Part shown: piece after piece, positions 1-9,217 of the stretch | Position numbering within the stretch: position 1 is the stretch's first letter | How the letters are laid out: each line of letters starts with the position of its first letter | NCBI GenBank assembly: GCA_001604105.1 | Contig: LVAQ01000009.1 | Span: forward strand, 62,001-126,000 | Length of the DNA stretch: 64,000 nt | DNA from: Clostridiales bacterium Firm_11 | GTDB taxonomy: Bacteria; Bacillota; Clostridia; Christensenellales; Aristaeellaceae | Direction: 5' to 3' | Position numbers and translations under genes: made by a program | Notes under the pieces: generated by a model | The model's database searches: none | The model's input: the letters and a program-made list of their open reading frames with translations, nothing else | What the model was told of the DNA's origin: nothing

Positions 1-118
1 CCTGGGGGTAATTGGCGAATACATCGGCAAAATCTACCATGAAAGCAAGCGCAGGCCGCGCTTCATTATCGATACCTATGCCAACGCCGAGGATGCCCCG
101 CCCGTTAAGGATGAATAG
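1..118 (+). CDS. C-terminal end of a polyprenyl-phosphate-type family 2 glycosyltransferase (5' truncated)
   Basis: Only the last 38 codons are present, ending at TAG 116-118. They read [20 protein letters not shown] followed by [18 protein letters not shown]. The pattern GEYIGxIYxExKxRPxF is typical of the cytoplasmic tail that follows the last membrane segment of GtrB/DPM1-like glycosyltransferases, which move a sugar onto undecaprenyl phosphate. The catalytic domain lies outside the window, so donor and acceptor cannot be judged. The assignment rests on this tail motif alone. Confidence 0.7.
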   Translation, partial: LGVIGEYIGKIYHESKRRPRFIIDTYANAEDAPPVKDE

Positions 119-169
119 AGCTTAAAAGGTGGAGGCATGCATCGGCCACGGAAACGCCAAGGTTCTCAC

Positions 170-212
170 AAAAAAGCCCCCTGTATGTCATGCTTGATGA
201 CGTACAGGGGGC
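170..212 (-). terminator. Intrinsic terminator of the sugar transporter operon
   Basis: A 15-bp stem with one G-T pair (arms 176-190 and 198-212, 7-nt loop) is flanked on the left by six A residues at 170-175. Read on the minus strand this is a GC-rich hairpin followed by a U-run, placed 160 bp after the permease stop codon. On the plus strand only TTT follows, so termination of the convergent glycosyltransferase would be weaker. Confidence 0.85.
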
Positions 213-374
213 TTTGCGAAGCATTCATTCACAACGTGTTTACTGCCTGCGCGGCAAACCTCGCAGTGTGGCAGGTCGAATCGCCATCATCACGGCGGCC
301 AGGCTCTGGATGCCTTCCACAACTTATGTAAGCGACGCGCTGCCATAGCACATCCGTCGGTTTCCACGGGTTTA

Positions 375-1598
375 TCAGGTTTCTCGACCTGCGGCGACTG
401 CCTTCTTCCGCTTTGCAAACAGCGACAGGTTCATCTTGCCGATCACGTCAAAGGCAACCGCGCCCAGCAGCACCAACCCCTTGACCACTTGCTGGGTATT
501 GGAACTGATGCCTAGGATGGACATCCCGTTGTTGAGCACGCCCATGATGAGTGCGCCGATCAATGTGCCGCTCACCGTACCCACACCGCCGTAGGCACTC
601 GCGCCGCCGATGTAGCAGGCGCCGATGGCGTCCAGCTCAAAGCTTTGCCCTGTCAGCGGGCTGGCACTGTTCAGGCGCGCCGCAAACACCAGACCGCCCA
701 CCGCCGCCAGAAAACCCATGTTCACATAGGCCAGGAACAGCAGGCGATTGGTCTTGACCCCCGAAAGCCGAGCCGCCTTTTCATTGCCGCCAAGGGCGTA
801 GATGTGGCGGCCAACCACCGTTTTGGTGGTAAAGAAGGTGTACACAACCAACAGGATGCCCAGAATCACCAGTACAGAGGGAATCCCCTGATACTGCGCA
901 AGCAGGGCGAAAAACCAGATCAACGCGACCGAGATGATCACAAGCTTCAACGCCAGCGCGAGGCCGCTATCCGCTTGGTATCCCTTACGCTTGCGCGACT
1001 GGTTGCTGATGATTTGAATCACGCTGAAAATCAGCGCGATGGCAACACCCGCCAGCAGGCATACAATATTGATATTCAACCCAAAGAGCATCATCTTTGC
1101 ATCCTTGGCAATGAAGCCCGTGGAGAACATCAGGTACTCGCTCGGGAATGGCGCAAGCGTCATGCCATTGAGCACCAGCAGCGTAAGGCCGCGGAATACC
1201 AGCATGCCCGACAGCGTTACAATAAACGCGGGTATGCGCACATACGCGATCCAGAATCCCTGCCATGCCCCCACCAGAATCCCGATGATCAGGCAAAGGA
1301 CAATCGACAGATACACATTCATATTCCATACGATGATAAACTGCCCTGCAAACGCGCTGACGAGCGCTACCACCGAACCTACGGCCAGGTCGATGTTGCC
1401 GCCGGTCAGGATGCAAAGCAGCATGCCCACGGCCAAAATGACCACGTAAGCGTTTTGGAACACGATGTTGGATACGTTCATGGGCTTGAGCAGACGCCCT
1501 TGCGTCAGGATGTTGAAGAACACGATGATCACAACCAGCGCGATCAACATGCCATACTGTTTTAGATTGCCCTTAAATTTGCTCTTTACGGTATTCAT
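375..1598 (-). CDS. gguB: Multiple-sugar ABC transporter permease (GguB/MmsB/XylH type)
   Basis: A 407-residue polytopic membrane protein of the BPD_transp_2 sugar permease family (GguB, XylH, RbsC, MglC). It has about ten hydrophobic segments, and the family signature region [14 protein letters not shown] lies near residues 66-79. The late segment with [16 protein letters not shown] and [14 protein letters not shown] matches the conserved permease core that contacts the ATPase. The ATG overlaps the stop of the upstream ATPase gene as ATGA, and AAGGAG lies 8 nt before it, so the two are translationally coupled. The adjoining ChvE-like binding protein and xylA-xylB suggest xylose or a related pentose as substrate; that is inference from context. 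Confidence 0.92.
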   Translation of the reverse strand: MNTVKSKFKGNLKQYGMLIALVVIIVFFNILTQGRLLKPMNVSNIVFQNAYVVILAVGMLLCILTGGNIDLAVGSVVALVSAFAGQFIIVWNMNVYLSIVLCLIIGILVGAWQGFWIAYVRIPAFIVTLSGMLVFRGLTLLVLNGMTLAPFPSEYLMFSTGFIAKDAKMMLFGLNINIVCLLAGVAIALIFSVIQIISNQSRKRKGYQADSGLALALKLVIISVALIWFFALLAQYQGIPSVLVILGILLVVYTFFTTKTVVGRHIYALGGNEKAARLSGVKTNRLLFLAYVNMGFLAAVGGLVFAARLNSASPLTGQSFELDAIGACYIGGASAYGGVGTVSGTLIGALIMGVLNNGMSILGISSNTQQVVKGLVLLGAVAFDVIGKMNLSLFAKRKKAVAAGRET

Positions 1599-3142
1599 GC
1601 GCCGATCTCCTTTTTGCTGTCTTGCATGATATAGCCCATGATGCTCTCCTGTGAGGCTTCCTGGGCGGGCAATTCGGCAATGACGCGGCTTTCATTCATC
1701 ACATAGATGCGGTCGCACATGCCTAAAAGTTCGGGAAGCTCCGAGGAGATCATCAGCACGGCCTTGCCCATCGCCACCAGATCGTTGATGATCTGATAGA
1801 TCTCATATTTCGCGCCCACATCCACACCGCGCGTGGGTTCATCCATGATCAGCACATCCGGCTGGGCGAAAATCCACTTGCCCACCAGCACTTTCTGCTG
1901 GTTTCCGCCGGACAGGTTTGCCACCAGCTGCTCCACCGTGGGCGCCTTGACCCCAAGCCTCTGGCGCAGATCCTTGGCTTTGTGCACTTCCAAATCCTTA
2001 TCCAGGATCCCCCGTTCGCTGATGAATTCCGGCCGCGCCAGCGTCAGGTTGTGCTTGATGCTGTCCGGGATGATCAGGCCATTGCCCTTGCGGTCTTCCG
2101 TCACATAGGCAAGCCCCGCCTGAATGGCCTGCGGGATGGTGTGCAGGCTGATGGGCTTTCCATCCTTAAACAGCTCGCCGGAAATATTCGTGCCATACGC
2201 CCTGCCAAATACGGACATGGCAAGCTCCGTACGTCCCGCGCCAATAAGCCCGGCAATGCCCACCACCTCGCCGCGATGAATCACCATGGACGCGTTATCC
2301 ACCACTTTGCGGTCGGAATACAGCGGATGGTACGCGGTCCAGTTGCGAATTTCAAAAGCAACATCGCCAATCATGTGCTCACGCGGCGGGAAGCGGTGCG
2401 TCATTTCGCGGCCAACCATGCCCTTGATAATGCGCGCCTCGGAAATATCATCTTTTCCCTTCACCAGCGTTTCAATGGAGTGCCCGTCGCGGATAACGGT
2501 GATCTTATCTGCGCAATACGCCAGTTCATTAAGCTTATGGGATATCAGGATGCTGGTAATCCCTTTTTCCAGTTTGAATTTCAGCAAAAGGTCGAGCAGG
2601 TTCTTCGCATCCCCTTCGTTCAGCGATGAAGTCGGCTCGTCCAAAATCAACAATTTCACATCTTTGGCAAGCGCCTTGGCGATTTCCACCAGCTGCTGCT
2701 TGCCCATACCAATATCTTTGATCAGGGTGCGGGGGTTCTCGCGAAGGCCTACGATGCCCATATACTCGGCCGCTTTTTGATTGGTCAAATCCCAATCTAC
2801 CACGCCGACGGTGGCGCGCTCGTTGCCAAGAAACATATTCTCCGCTATGCTCAAATAGGGCACCAGCGCCAACTCCTGATGGATGATGACAATGCCCTTA
2901 TGCTCACTATCCTTGATGTTATGAAAGCGGCATTCCTGTCCCTGGTAAATAATATCGCCTTCATACGTGCCGTAGGGATAGATGCCACTGAGCACATTCA
3001 TCAAGGTTGACTTTCCAGCGCCGTTCTCCCCGCAAATCGCGTGGATTTCACCTTCTGTAACCTCAATGTTCACTTGATCCAGCGCCCTTACGCCGGGAAA
3101 AACCTTGGTGATGTTCTGCATTTGAAGGATGATGTTGCCCAA
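1595..3142 (-). CDS. gguA: Multiple-sugar ABC transporter ATP-binding protein (GguA/MmsA type)
   Basis: A 515-residue tandem ABC ATPase. The first domain has Walker [10 protein letters not shown] at residues 38-46, a Walker [12 protein letters not shown], and the degenerate signature GMGKQQ typical of GguA rather than LSGGQ. The second domain has a degenerate P-loop ([10 protein letters not shown]) with a normal LSGGNQQK signature and [13 protein letters not shown]. This asymmetry is characteristic of the RbsA/XylG/GguA family. The start is TTG at 3142-3140 with GGAGG 8 nt upstream. The gene follows the binding-protein gene after an 88-bp spacer with a strong stem-loop and overlaps gguB by 4 bp. 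Confidence 0.93.
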   Translation of the reverse strand: MGNIILQMQNITKVFPGVRALDQVNIEVTEGEIHAICGENGAGKSTLMNVLSGIYPYGTYEGDIIYQGQECRFHNIKDSEHKGIVIIHQELALVPYLSIAENMFLGNERATVGVVDWDLTNQKAAEYMGIVGLRENPRTLIKDIGMGKQQLVEIAKALAKDVKLLILDEPTSSLNEGDAKNLLDLLLKFKLEKGITSILISHKLNELAYCADKITVIRDGHSIETLVKGKDDISEARIIKGMVGREMTHRFPPREHMIGDVAFEIRNWTAYHPLYSDRKVVDNASMVIHRGEVVGIAGLIGAGRTELAMSVFGRAYGTNISGELFKDGKPISLHTIPQAIQAGLAYVTEDRKGNGLIIPDSIKHNLTLARPEFISERGILDKDLEVHKAKDLRQRLGVKAPTVEQLVANLSGGNQQKVLVGKWIFAQPDVLIMDEPTRGVDVGAKYEIYQIINDLVAMGKAVLMISSELPELLGMCDRIYVMNESRVIAELPAQEASQESIMGYIMQDSKKEIGA

Positions 3143-3164
3143 GTGACCTTCCTCCCGGTTCTGT

Positions 3165-3197
3165 AAAAGGAGACGGACGAAGGATTCGTCCGTCTCC
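3165..3197 (-). terminator. Stem-loop between binding-protein and ATPase genes (attenuating terminator)
   Basis: A perfect 12-bp GC-rich stem (3169-3180 with 3186-3197, loop AGGAT) is followed on the minus strand by only four T residues (3165-3168). It lies between chvE and gguA. Such intercistronic hairpins in transporter operons usually stop part of the transcripts and protect the 3' end of the binding-protein message, so that more binding protein than ATPase is made. Confidence 0.75.
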
Positions 3198-3230
3198 TGT
3201 CGTCAGTTGTTGCTTGGAAACAGCTTATGC

Positions 3231-4295
3231 TTACTTAAGCTGATCCTCCGTGTAGTAGCCGCTGTCGATCAGCAGTTCCACATAGTTGCTGGCATCCGCG
3301 AACACGGGTGTGCAGTTGTAGCTGGCAACTTCCTTGACCTTGTTGTCATAGACGCCATTGGTCTCGGGGGCTACGCCGCTCAAGATGTCGCTAACCATTT
3401 TCACGGTCTGCTCCGCCAAGGTGCGGGTATCTTTGAACACGCTCATGGCCTGCAGGCCGGCGATCATGTTCTTGGTGTTGGCGATGTCGCAATCCTGGCC
3501 GGTGATGACCGGGATGTTCTCGGCGGTGAAGCCAGCGGCCACAAGGCTGTTGGTCACGCCCAGCGCGGTGGAGTCATTGGAGCAAAGCGCGATGTCCAGC
3601 GTGGTGCCGCCGGTGAGCGCTTCGGGGTAGAAGGCGCTGAGGATGTTGTCCATACGAGCCTGGGAAGTTTCGCTCTTCCAGGCGGGGGTGGCAACGACTT
3701 CAAACTGATCCTGGCCGGAGGGGATGACCAGCTTGCCGGCATCCAGATACGGCTTGAGGGTGTCATAGGCGCCAGCGAAGAACAGGCCGGCATTGTTGTC
3801 ATCGGGGGAACCGGCGGTGAACTCGATGGTGAAGGGGCCGGTGACCGCATCGTTGCTCAGGTCAAAACGGTCCACAATGTACTGGCCCTGGATCTGGCCG
3901 ACTTTGTAGTTGTCAAACGTGGTGTAGTAGTCCACCGCTTCGGTGTCCGTCAGCAGACGGTCATAAGCGATGATCGGGATGCCGGCTTCCTTGGCGGTCG
4001 CAAGCACTGTGCCCAGCGCGCTGCCATCGATGGAGGCCACAACCAGCACCTGAGCGCCGTTGAGGATCATGTTCTCCAACTGGGAAACCTGGGTGGCCAC
4101 TTCGTTGTTGGCATACTGAAGGTCAACGGTGAAGCCGGCGGCCTCAAGCTGTGCCTTCATGTTTTCGCCATCCTGATTCCAACGCTGCAGGCTCTGGGTG
4201 GGCATCGCAACGCCAACTTTGCCTTCAGCCACTGCCATACCGGCGAGAGACAACGTTAGAACGAGTGCAAGAACAACCGCGAGTACCTTTTTCAT
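3231..4295 (-). CDS. chvE: ChvE-like periplasmic sugar-binding protein
   Basis: A 354-residue substrate-binding protein of the Peripla_BP_4 family. The mature region starts EGKVGVAMPTQSLQRWNQDG and has NMILNGAQVLVVASIDGSAL, both closely resembling ChvE, the aldose receptor partnered with GguA-GguB. The signal peptide MKKVLAVVLALVLTLSLAG followed by MAVA ends in an AVA-type signal peptidase I site with no lipobox cysteine. The start at 4295 is chosen because GGAG lies just upstream and the signal peptide begins there; the in-frame start 25 codons earlier has neither. First gene of the minus-strand transporter operon. It has a TTGACA-17-TACAAT promoter and a palindromic operator shared with lacI and xylA. 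Confidence 0.92.
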   Translation of the reverse strand: MKKVLAVVLALVLTLSLAGMAVAEGKVGVAMPTQSLQRWNQDGENMKAQLEAAGFTVDLQYANNEVATQVSQLENMILNGAQVLVVASIDGSALGTVLATAKEAGIPIIAYDRLLTDTEAVDYYTTFDNYKVGQIQGQYIVDRFDLSNDAVTGPFTIEFTAGSPDDNNAGLFFAGAYDTLKPYLDAGKLVIPSGQDQFEVVATPAWKSETSQARMDNILSAFYPEALTGGTTLDIALCSNDSTALGVTNSLVAAGFTAENIPVITGQDCDIANTKNMIAGLQAMSVFKDTRTLAEQTVKMVSDILSGVAPETNGVYDNKVKEVASYNCTPVFADASNYVELLIDSGYYTEDQLK

Positions 4296-4404
4296 AATGG
4301 GATACACTCCTTTTTTATTTTCTAGACCAAGCTTTGATGTCTTGATCCGAAAAACAATGCACGTGGACAAGCTCCGGCGTCAGAAAAAAAGCCTTTTGAC
4401 ATGA

Positions 4405-4422
4405 AATGTGCGCGGGCACATT
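4405..4422. promoter_or_regulatory. Operator O1 (transporter operon)
   Basis: Perfect inverted repeat AATGTGC-GCGG-GCACATT. Its core TGTGC-N4-GCACA (4407-4420) recurs at 4698-4711 and 6105-6118. It lies about 35-50 bp downstream of the predicted start of the minus-strand transporter transcript, consistent with a LacI-family repressor site. Confidence 0.75.
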
Positions 4423-4462
4423 ACGGATGATCCCTTTCCTGAGGCTTGTCCCATCTGTGCGT

Positions 4463-4491
4463 ATTGTAACGTACCGAACGCAACTTGTCAA
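4463..4491 (-). promoter_or_regulatory. Promoter of the sugar transporter operon
   Basis: On the minus strand TTGACA (4491-4486), 17-bp spacer, TACAAT (4468-4463). Near-consensus housekeeping sigma promoter. The predicted start is near 4456, giving a leader of about 160 nt that contains operator O1. Confidence 0.85.
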
Positions 4492-4655
4492 TAGCATACA
4501 AAAAAGAATTCCTATCCTTGCATGAATTATACATGCATTTGCTTCATCAATATGTATAAAATACATTCGCTGGAAGCAGAAGTAAATCAACGTCCAGTTT
4601 TTTTGTTTCGCTTTCGCAGGGTGCACTGGTAAACGGGCGTATCGGGAATTTGCAA

Positions 4656-4684
4656 TTGACAAGCTGGCTCCCACGGGCTATGAT
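4656..4684 (+). promoter_or_regulatory. Promoter of the LacI-family regulator
   Basis: TTGACA (4656-4661), 17-bp spacer, TATGAT (4679-4684). It is divergent from the transporter promoter. The predicted start near 4691 lies immediately before operator O2. Confidence 0.85.
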
Positions 4685-4697
4685 TAGCCAGATTTGA

Positions 4698-4711
4698 TGT
4701 GCGCGTGCACA
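4698..4711. promoter_or_regulatory. Operator O2 (regulator gene)
   Basis: TGTGC-GCGT-GCACA, the same half-sites and 4-bp spacing as at 4407-4420 and 6105-6118, just after the predicted start of the regulator transcript. This suggests autorepression. A second inverted repeat (4707-4715 with 4723-4731) overlaps its right half. Confidence 0.7.
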
Positions 4712-4824
4712 GGCGATGGGCGCGCCTGTGCGGCACGCGAGGCCGTAGTGTTGCCGTATCCGCGAAATACCGTGGCAGTTTGGCGGCGCTTCGCGTGCGC
4801 CTTCAGGCGTTAGGAGTGTTACCC

Positions 4825-5844
4825 ATGACCATTAAGGAAATCGCACAGCTTTGCGGCGTAAGTCGAGGCACGGTAGACCGTGTGCTCAACCACCGCGGCA
4901 AAGTCAAGCCCGAGACCGAAGCACTCATCCTGCGTACCATTCATCGTATGGGCTATACCAAAAACATCGCGGGCAAGGCGCTTACCGTCAAGAAAAACGC
5001 GCCCATATTCGGCGCGCTTGTCTCCAGCGAGGGCAACCCCTTCTTTGATGAGGTGATCGCGGGGTTTCGCAAAGCGGAGGATGAGCTCATCGACTATGGG
5101 GTCACGGTGCTGCTGAAAACCATGCGCGGGTATGATGTAAGCCGCCAGCTTGCCCTCATTGACGAGTTGACGGAAGCGGGCATGACGGTGCTTGTGATTC
5201 AGCCCATCAATGACGAGCGTATTGAAGAGCGCATCCGCCTGCTGGCGGAGCAGGGCGTTCCCACCATCACTGTTAATACCGATATTGAGAACAGCTGCCG
5301 CATCTGTTATGTGGGCAGCGATTATACCACCGGCGGCGAGACGGCCGCAGGGCTTTTGCGTCTGGTAACGCGCGGGCAAGCCAACCTGGGCATCATCACA
5401 GGCGTAAGCTCCCTATTGGGGCATGTGCAGCGGCTGGAGGGCTTCGAACGCCGCCTGAAGGAGATATGCCCCGCAATCCAGATTGTGGATCGCGTCAGCG
5501 CCATGGATGACATGGAACACAGTTACCGCATTACGCTGGATATGCTGCGCCGTTATCCTGAAATCGATACGCTTTTTGTAACGGCATCGGGCACCTTTGG
5601 CGCTTGCCGCGCGGTGATTGAGCTGGGCTATGAAAAAACCATGCGCGTTGTTTCTTTTGACAATGTGCCCTCCACCGTGGAGATGATGCGACGTGGGCTG
5701 GTGCGCGCGGTGGTTTGCCAGCAGCCTTACCTGCAAGGGTATCAGGCTGTGAAAGCCGCTTTTGATGTGCTGTTGACCGGCACCAGTAAACAGGGCGAGC
5801 AGATTATCATGGAAAACCAGATCAAGATTCTGGAAAACCTGTAA
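4825..5844 (+). CDS. LacI-family transcriptional regulator of the pentose locus
   Basis: A 339-residue protein. Residues 1-50 form a LacI-type helix-turn-helix and hinge (MTIKEIAQLCGVSRGTVDRV, then LNHRGKVKPET). The remainder is a periplasmic-binding-protein-like effector domain of the Peripla_BP_4 kind (IDELTEAGMTVLVIQPIND, VSFDNVPSTVEMMRRGL). The start at 4825 is chosen because TAGGAG precedes it and the HTH begins there; the reading frame is open 42 codons further upstream without a start signal. It sits between the divergent transporter operon and xylA-xylB, and all three units carry the same palindrome. I infer that it represses all three and is relieved by the imported sugar. Confidence 0.9.
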   Translation: MTIKEIAQLCGVSRGTVDRVLNHRGKVKPETEALILRTIHRMGYTKNIAGKALTVKKNAPIFGALVSSEGNPFFDEVIAGFRKAEDELIDYGVTVLLKTMRGYDVSRQLALIDELTEAGMTVLVIQPINDERIEERIRLLAEQGVPTITVNTDIENSCRICYVGSDYTTGGETAAGLLRLVTRGQANLGIITGVSSLLGHVQRLEGFERRLKEICPAIQIVDRVSAMDDMEHSYRITLDMLRRYPEIDTLFVTASGTFGACRAVIELGYEKTMRVVSFDNVPSTVEMMRRGLVRAVVCQQPYLQGYQAVKAAFDVLLTGTSKQGEQIIMENQIKILENL

Positions 5845-5874
5845 CGTAGCTTGGATTTTCGTTGGTTCACAAGG

Positions 5875-5922
5875 CGGATGCGCGCTAACACCCGGCAACG
5901 GGGCGTGCGCATTCGTTTTTTT
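5875..5922 (+). terminator. Terminator after the LacI-family gene
   Basis: A 9-bp stem with one G-T pair (5875-5883 with 5907-5915) is followed directly by seven T residues (5916-5922), 30 bp after the stop codon. Confidence 0.8.
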
Positions 5923-6061
5923 GTACGCTCCGGTATTCCATCCAAAGGCGCATTTGTATCCACTCCATCTCACGTCCCCCTGATAAAAATATGTTGACGA
6001 AGAAGCCCTCCAGCCCTTTCCCGCCATGCATTTTCGGGAATTCTGCCGCGCATGACGGGGA

Positions 6062-6090
6062 TTGACTTTCTATGCGTTTTGCGGTAAAAT
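6062..6090 (+). promoter_or_regulatory. Promoter of xylA-xylB
   Basis: TTGACT (6062-6067), 17-bp spacer, TAAAAT (6085-6090). The predicted start near 6097 is just upstream of operator O3, so a bound repressor would block early elongation or promoter clearance. Confidence 0.85.
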
Positions 6091-6104
6091 GAGTGCAACA
6101 ATGA

Positions 6105-6118
6105 TGTGCTCGGGCACA
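6105..6118. promoter_or_regulatory. Operator O3 (xylA-xylB)
   Basis: TGTGC-TCGG-GCACA, the third copy of the locus palindrome, immediately downstream of the xylA promoter. Confidence 0.75.
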
Positions 6119-6172
6119 CGCCCAACATAAAACCACATTGTACATCCCCGTTTGGGGAAAGGAGCGTTTGAT

Positions 6173-7498
6173 ATGGCAGAAATCTTCCAAAACCTTCCCA
6201 AGGTCAAATATGAGGGTGCCGATTCCAAAAACCCTCTCGCATTTAAGTATTACGACCCCGACCGTGTAATTCTGGGAAAAACCATGCGCGAGCACCTTCC
6301 CTTTGCCATGGCATGGTGGCATAACCTGTGCGCAAGCGGCAGCGATATGTTTGGCGCGGGCACCTCGGATAAGCGCTTTGGCGCCGAGCCCGGCACCATG
6401 GAACATGCAAAGGCGAAAGTGGACGCGGGTTTTGAATTCATGCAGAAACTGGGTATCGAGTACTTCTGCTTCCATGATATCGACCTGGTTCCCGAAGCCG
6501 CCACCATCCAGGAAACCAACGCCCGCCTGGATGAGATTACCGATTACATTCTGGAGAAGATGAAGGGCACGCAGATCAAATGCCTGTGGGGTACCGCCAA
6601 CATGTTCTCCAATCCCCGCTTCATGAACGGCGCGGGTTCCTCCAACAGTGTGGATGTTTTCTGCCACGCGGCGGCGCAAATTAAGAAAGCGCTGGATTGC
6701 ACCGTCAAGCTGGGCGGCCGCGGTTATGTGTTCTGGGGCGGCCGCGAGGGCTATGAAACCCTGCTGAATACCGATGTCAAGTTTGAACAGGAAAACATTG
6801 CGCAGCTCATGAAGATGGCTGTATCGTACGGCCGCTCCATCGGCTTTACGGGCGATTTCTACATCGAGCCCAAGCCCAAGGAGCCCATGAAGCATCAGTA
6901 TGATTTTGACGCTTCCACCGCCATCGGCTTCCTTCGGCAGTACGGCCTTGACAAGGATTTCAAAATGAACATCGAGGCCAACCATGCGACGCTGGCGGGG
7001 CATAGCTTCCAGCATGACCTGCGCATCTCCGCCATCAACGGCATGCTCGGCTCGGTGGATGCCAATCAGGGCGATCTGCTGCTGGGATGGGACACGGACG
7101 AGTTCCCCTTCGATGTCTATGAAACCACCCTGTGCATGTATGAAATCCTCAAGGCGGGCGGCCTGACCGGCGGCCTCAACTTTGACGCGAAAAACCGCCG
7201 CCCCAGCAATACCCATGAAGATATGTTCCAAGCCTTTGTGCTGGGCATGGACAGCTTTGCGCTGGGTCTGATCAAAGCCGCCGCCCTGATCGAAGACGGC
7301 CGCATTGACAATTTCGTAAAAGAACGCTATGCCAGCTACGAGGGCAGCGATATCGGCAAAAAAATCCGCGCGGGCAGCGCGACGCTCGCGGAGTGCGCGG
7401 CCATCGCCGCCCAAAACGGCGCGCCCGCAAGCCCCGGCAGCGGCAAACAGGAGTATCTGGAAGCGGTAATGAACCAGATTCTCTTCGGCCGTGCGTGA
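6173..7498 (+). CDS. xylA: Xylose isomerase
   Basis: A 441-residue class II xylose isomerase that converts D-xylose to D-xylulose in the cytoplasm. Visible family motifs are FHDIDLVPE (catalytic His-Asp), [43 protein letters not shown] and [17 protein letters not shown], which together supply the two-metal site. The length is normal for the class. The start at 6173 has GGAAAGGAG 8 nt upstream and matches the usual N-terminus (MAEIF). The first gene of the xylAB operon; the stop is 10 bp before the xylB start. Predicted to be repressed through operator O3. Confidence 0.97.
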   Translation: MAEIFQNLPKVKYEGADSKNPLAFKYYDPDRVILGKTMREHLPFAMAWWHNLCASGSDMFGAGTSDKRFGAEPGTMEHAKAKVDAGFEFMQKLGIEYFCFHDIDLVPEAATIQETNARLDEITDYILEKMKGTQIKCLWGTANMFSNPRFMNGAGSSNSVDVFCHAAAQIKKALDCTVKLGGRGYVFWGGREGYETLLNTDVKFEQENIAQLMKMAVSYGRSIGFTGDFYIEPKPKEPMKHQYDFDASTAIGFLRQYGLDKDFKMNIEANHATLAGHSFQHDLRISAINGMLGSVDANQGDLLLGWDTDEFPFDVYETTLCMYEILKAGGLTGGLNFDAKNRRPSNTHEDMFQAFVLGMDSFALGLIKAAALIEDGRIDNFVKERYASYEGSDIGKKIRAGSATLAECAAIAAQNGAPASPGSGKQEYLEAVMNQILFGRA

Positions 7499-7508
7499 GG
7501 GTAGCAGC

Positions 7509-9035
7509 ATGAGCAAGAAATACCTGCTGGGGATTGACCTTGGCACCAGCGGCACCAAAACCGTCCTGTTTGCGCAGGACGGCAGCGTGCTGGCCAGCGC
7601 CACGGTGGAATACCCCATGAGCCAACCCCAAAACGGCTGGGCGGAACAGGCGCCCGAGGATTGGTGGAACGCGGCGGTCACCACCCTTGCTAAAGTATTG
7701 CGCGATAGCGGCGTAGCCGCCTCGGACATCGCGGCTTTGGGCATCAGCGGGCAAATGCACGGGCTGGTCATGCTGGATGAAAACGGCGAAGTGCTTCGCC
7801 CCTCCATCATCTGGTGCGATCAACGCACCGGCGTTGAATGTGAGGAGATCACGCAGATCATCGGCGCGGAGCGGTTGATTCAGATCACCGCAAACCCCGC
7901 GCTCACAGGCTTTACCGCGGGTAAAATCCGCTGGGTGCAAAAGCATCAGCCGGATCTGTACAGCCGTTGCCGCCACATTCTCCTGCCCAAGGATTACCTG
8001 CGCTATAAGCTGACCGGGGATTACGCCACCGAAGTAAGCGATGCCAGCGGCATGCAGCTTCTGGATGTGCCTAACCGCTGCTGGAGCGATGAAATGCTCA
8101 CCAAGCTGGGCATCGATAAAAGCTACCTTGGCAAAGTCTATGAAAGCACCGAGGTTACCGGTCATATCAGCAAGCAGGCCTCGCAGCTTACCGGCCTTGC
8201 TGAGAGCACGCTGGTCGTAGGCGGCGCGGGCGATAATGCCGCCGCCGCCGTAGGCACGGGCGTCGTGGCCGATGGCCGCGCGTTTACCACCATCGGCACC
8301 AGCGGCGTTGTGTTTGCCCATACCGATAAGCTCGCCATTGACCCCAAAGGCCGCGTGCACACGTTCTGCTGCGCGGTACCCGGCGCGTGGCATGTGATGG
8401 GTGTAACCCAGGCAGCGGGGCTTTCCCTCAAGTGGTTCCGCGATACCTTCTGCCAGGCGGAGATCGAGACCGCCGCCAGCATGGGTGTGGATCCCTATGA
8501 CTTGCTTAACACCGAGGCGGCGCTCAGCCCCATCGGCGCAAATCGTCTATTCTACCTGCCTTACCTGATGGGCGAGCGTACCCCGCATCTGGACCCTGAT
8601 TGCCGCGGCGTGTTCTTTGGGCTTTCAGCCATGCACCAGAAGCGTGACCTGCTCCGCGCGGTGATGGAAGGCGTAAGCTATTCCCTGAAGGATTGCCTCA
8701 ATGTGCTCAGCGAAATGGGCGTTACCCCCCAGCAGATGCTGGCCACCGGCGGCGGCGGCCGCAGCGAACTGTGGCGGCAGATGCTGGCCGATGTTTTCGG
8801 CTGCAAGGTGAGCACCACGCAAAGCAAGGAAGGCCCCGCATTAGGCGTGGCGATTCTGGCGGGCGTAGGCGCGGGGCTATACCCCAGTGTGCGTGAAGCC
8901 TGTGACAGTATGATTCACATTGGTCGTACACAGGAGCCGATCAAAGAGAACGAGCCACTGTATGCGGCGCGCTATGCACAGTATGTGCAGCTGTATCCCG
9001 CCTTGAAGGATGCCTACAAGCGCTTGGCGCAGTAG
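7509..9035 (+). CDS. xylB: Xylulokinase
   Basis: A 508-residue FGGY-family sugar kinase that phosphorylates D-xylulose to xylulose 5-phosphate for the pentose phosphate pathway. It has the N-terminal phosphate-binding motif GIDLGTSGTKT, the substrate region GISGQMHGLV and WCDQRT, and the C-terminal ATP-binding glycine-rich stretch TGGGGRSELWRQ. The ATG at 7509 is preceded by GAGG just after the xylA stop, so the two genes are co-transcribed. Placement directly behind xylA supports the xylulose assignment over other FGGY substrates. Confidence 0.96.
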   Translation: MSKKYLLGIDLGTSGTKTVLFAQDGSVLASATVEYPMSQPQNGWAEQAPEDWWNAAVTTLAKVLRDSGVAASDIAALGISGQMHGLVMLDENGEVLRPSIIWCDQRTGVECEEITQIIGAERLIQITANPALTGFTAGKIRWVQKHQPDLYSRCRHILLPKDYLRYKLTGDYATEVSDASGMQLLDVPNRCWSDEMLTKLGIDKSYLGKVYESTEVTGHISKQASQLTGLAESTLVVGGAGDNAAAAVGTGVVADGRAFTTIGTSGVVFAHTDKLAIDPKGRVHTFCCAVPGAWHVMGVTQAAGLSLKWFRDTFCQAEIETAASMGVDPYDLLNTEAALSPIGANRLFYLPYLMGERTPHLDPDCRGVFFGLSAMHQKRDLLRAVMEGVSYSLKDCLNVLSEMGVTPQQMLATGGGGRSELWRQMLADVFGCKVSTTQSKEGPALGVAILAGVGAGLYPSVREACDSMIHIGRTQEPIKENEPLYAARYAQYVQLYPALKDAYKRLAQ

Positions 9036-9094
9036 GCAAAGCCACAAGGGAATCTCGGGTTGTCGAAAAGTTAGGTTCAGTGCTAGTAGCCTTA

Positions 9095-9210
9095 GTGAGG
9101 GCTTGGGGTAGAATCCCAAAGCCCTCACGGTAAGCGGCACGAACCGATTGGATGGTTATTAACCAGCAAAACAAAGGTCAGGGCGATGTGCCCTGACCTT
9201 TGTTTTGCTG
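9095..9210. terminator. Two hairpins, including a 21-bp bidirectional terminator, between xylB and htpG
   Basis: The first hairpin (9095-9128, GTGAGGGCTT arm against its complement) has no T-run. The second is a perfect 21-bp stem (9164-9184 with 9190-9210, loop GATGT) whose outer part is A-rich on one side and T-rich on the other, so it can act on both strands. It separates the convergent xylAB and htpG units. Confidence 0.8.
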
Positions 9211-9217
9211 AAACCCG

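Noticed and set aside
4707..4731. GCACAGGCG/CGCCTGTGC inverted repeat as a fourth operator
   Set aside because: It shares only half of the locus motif by overlap with operator O2 and has different spacing; probably incidental or an RNA hairpin.
5885..7810. 641-codon minus-strand open frame opposite xylA
   Set aside because: Antisense shadow of xylA and the start of xylB, without start signals or family motifs.
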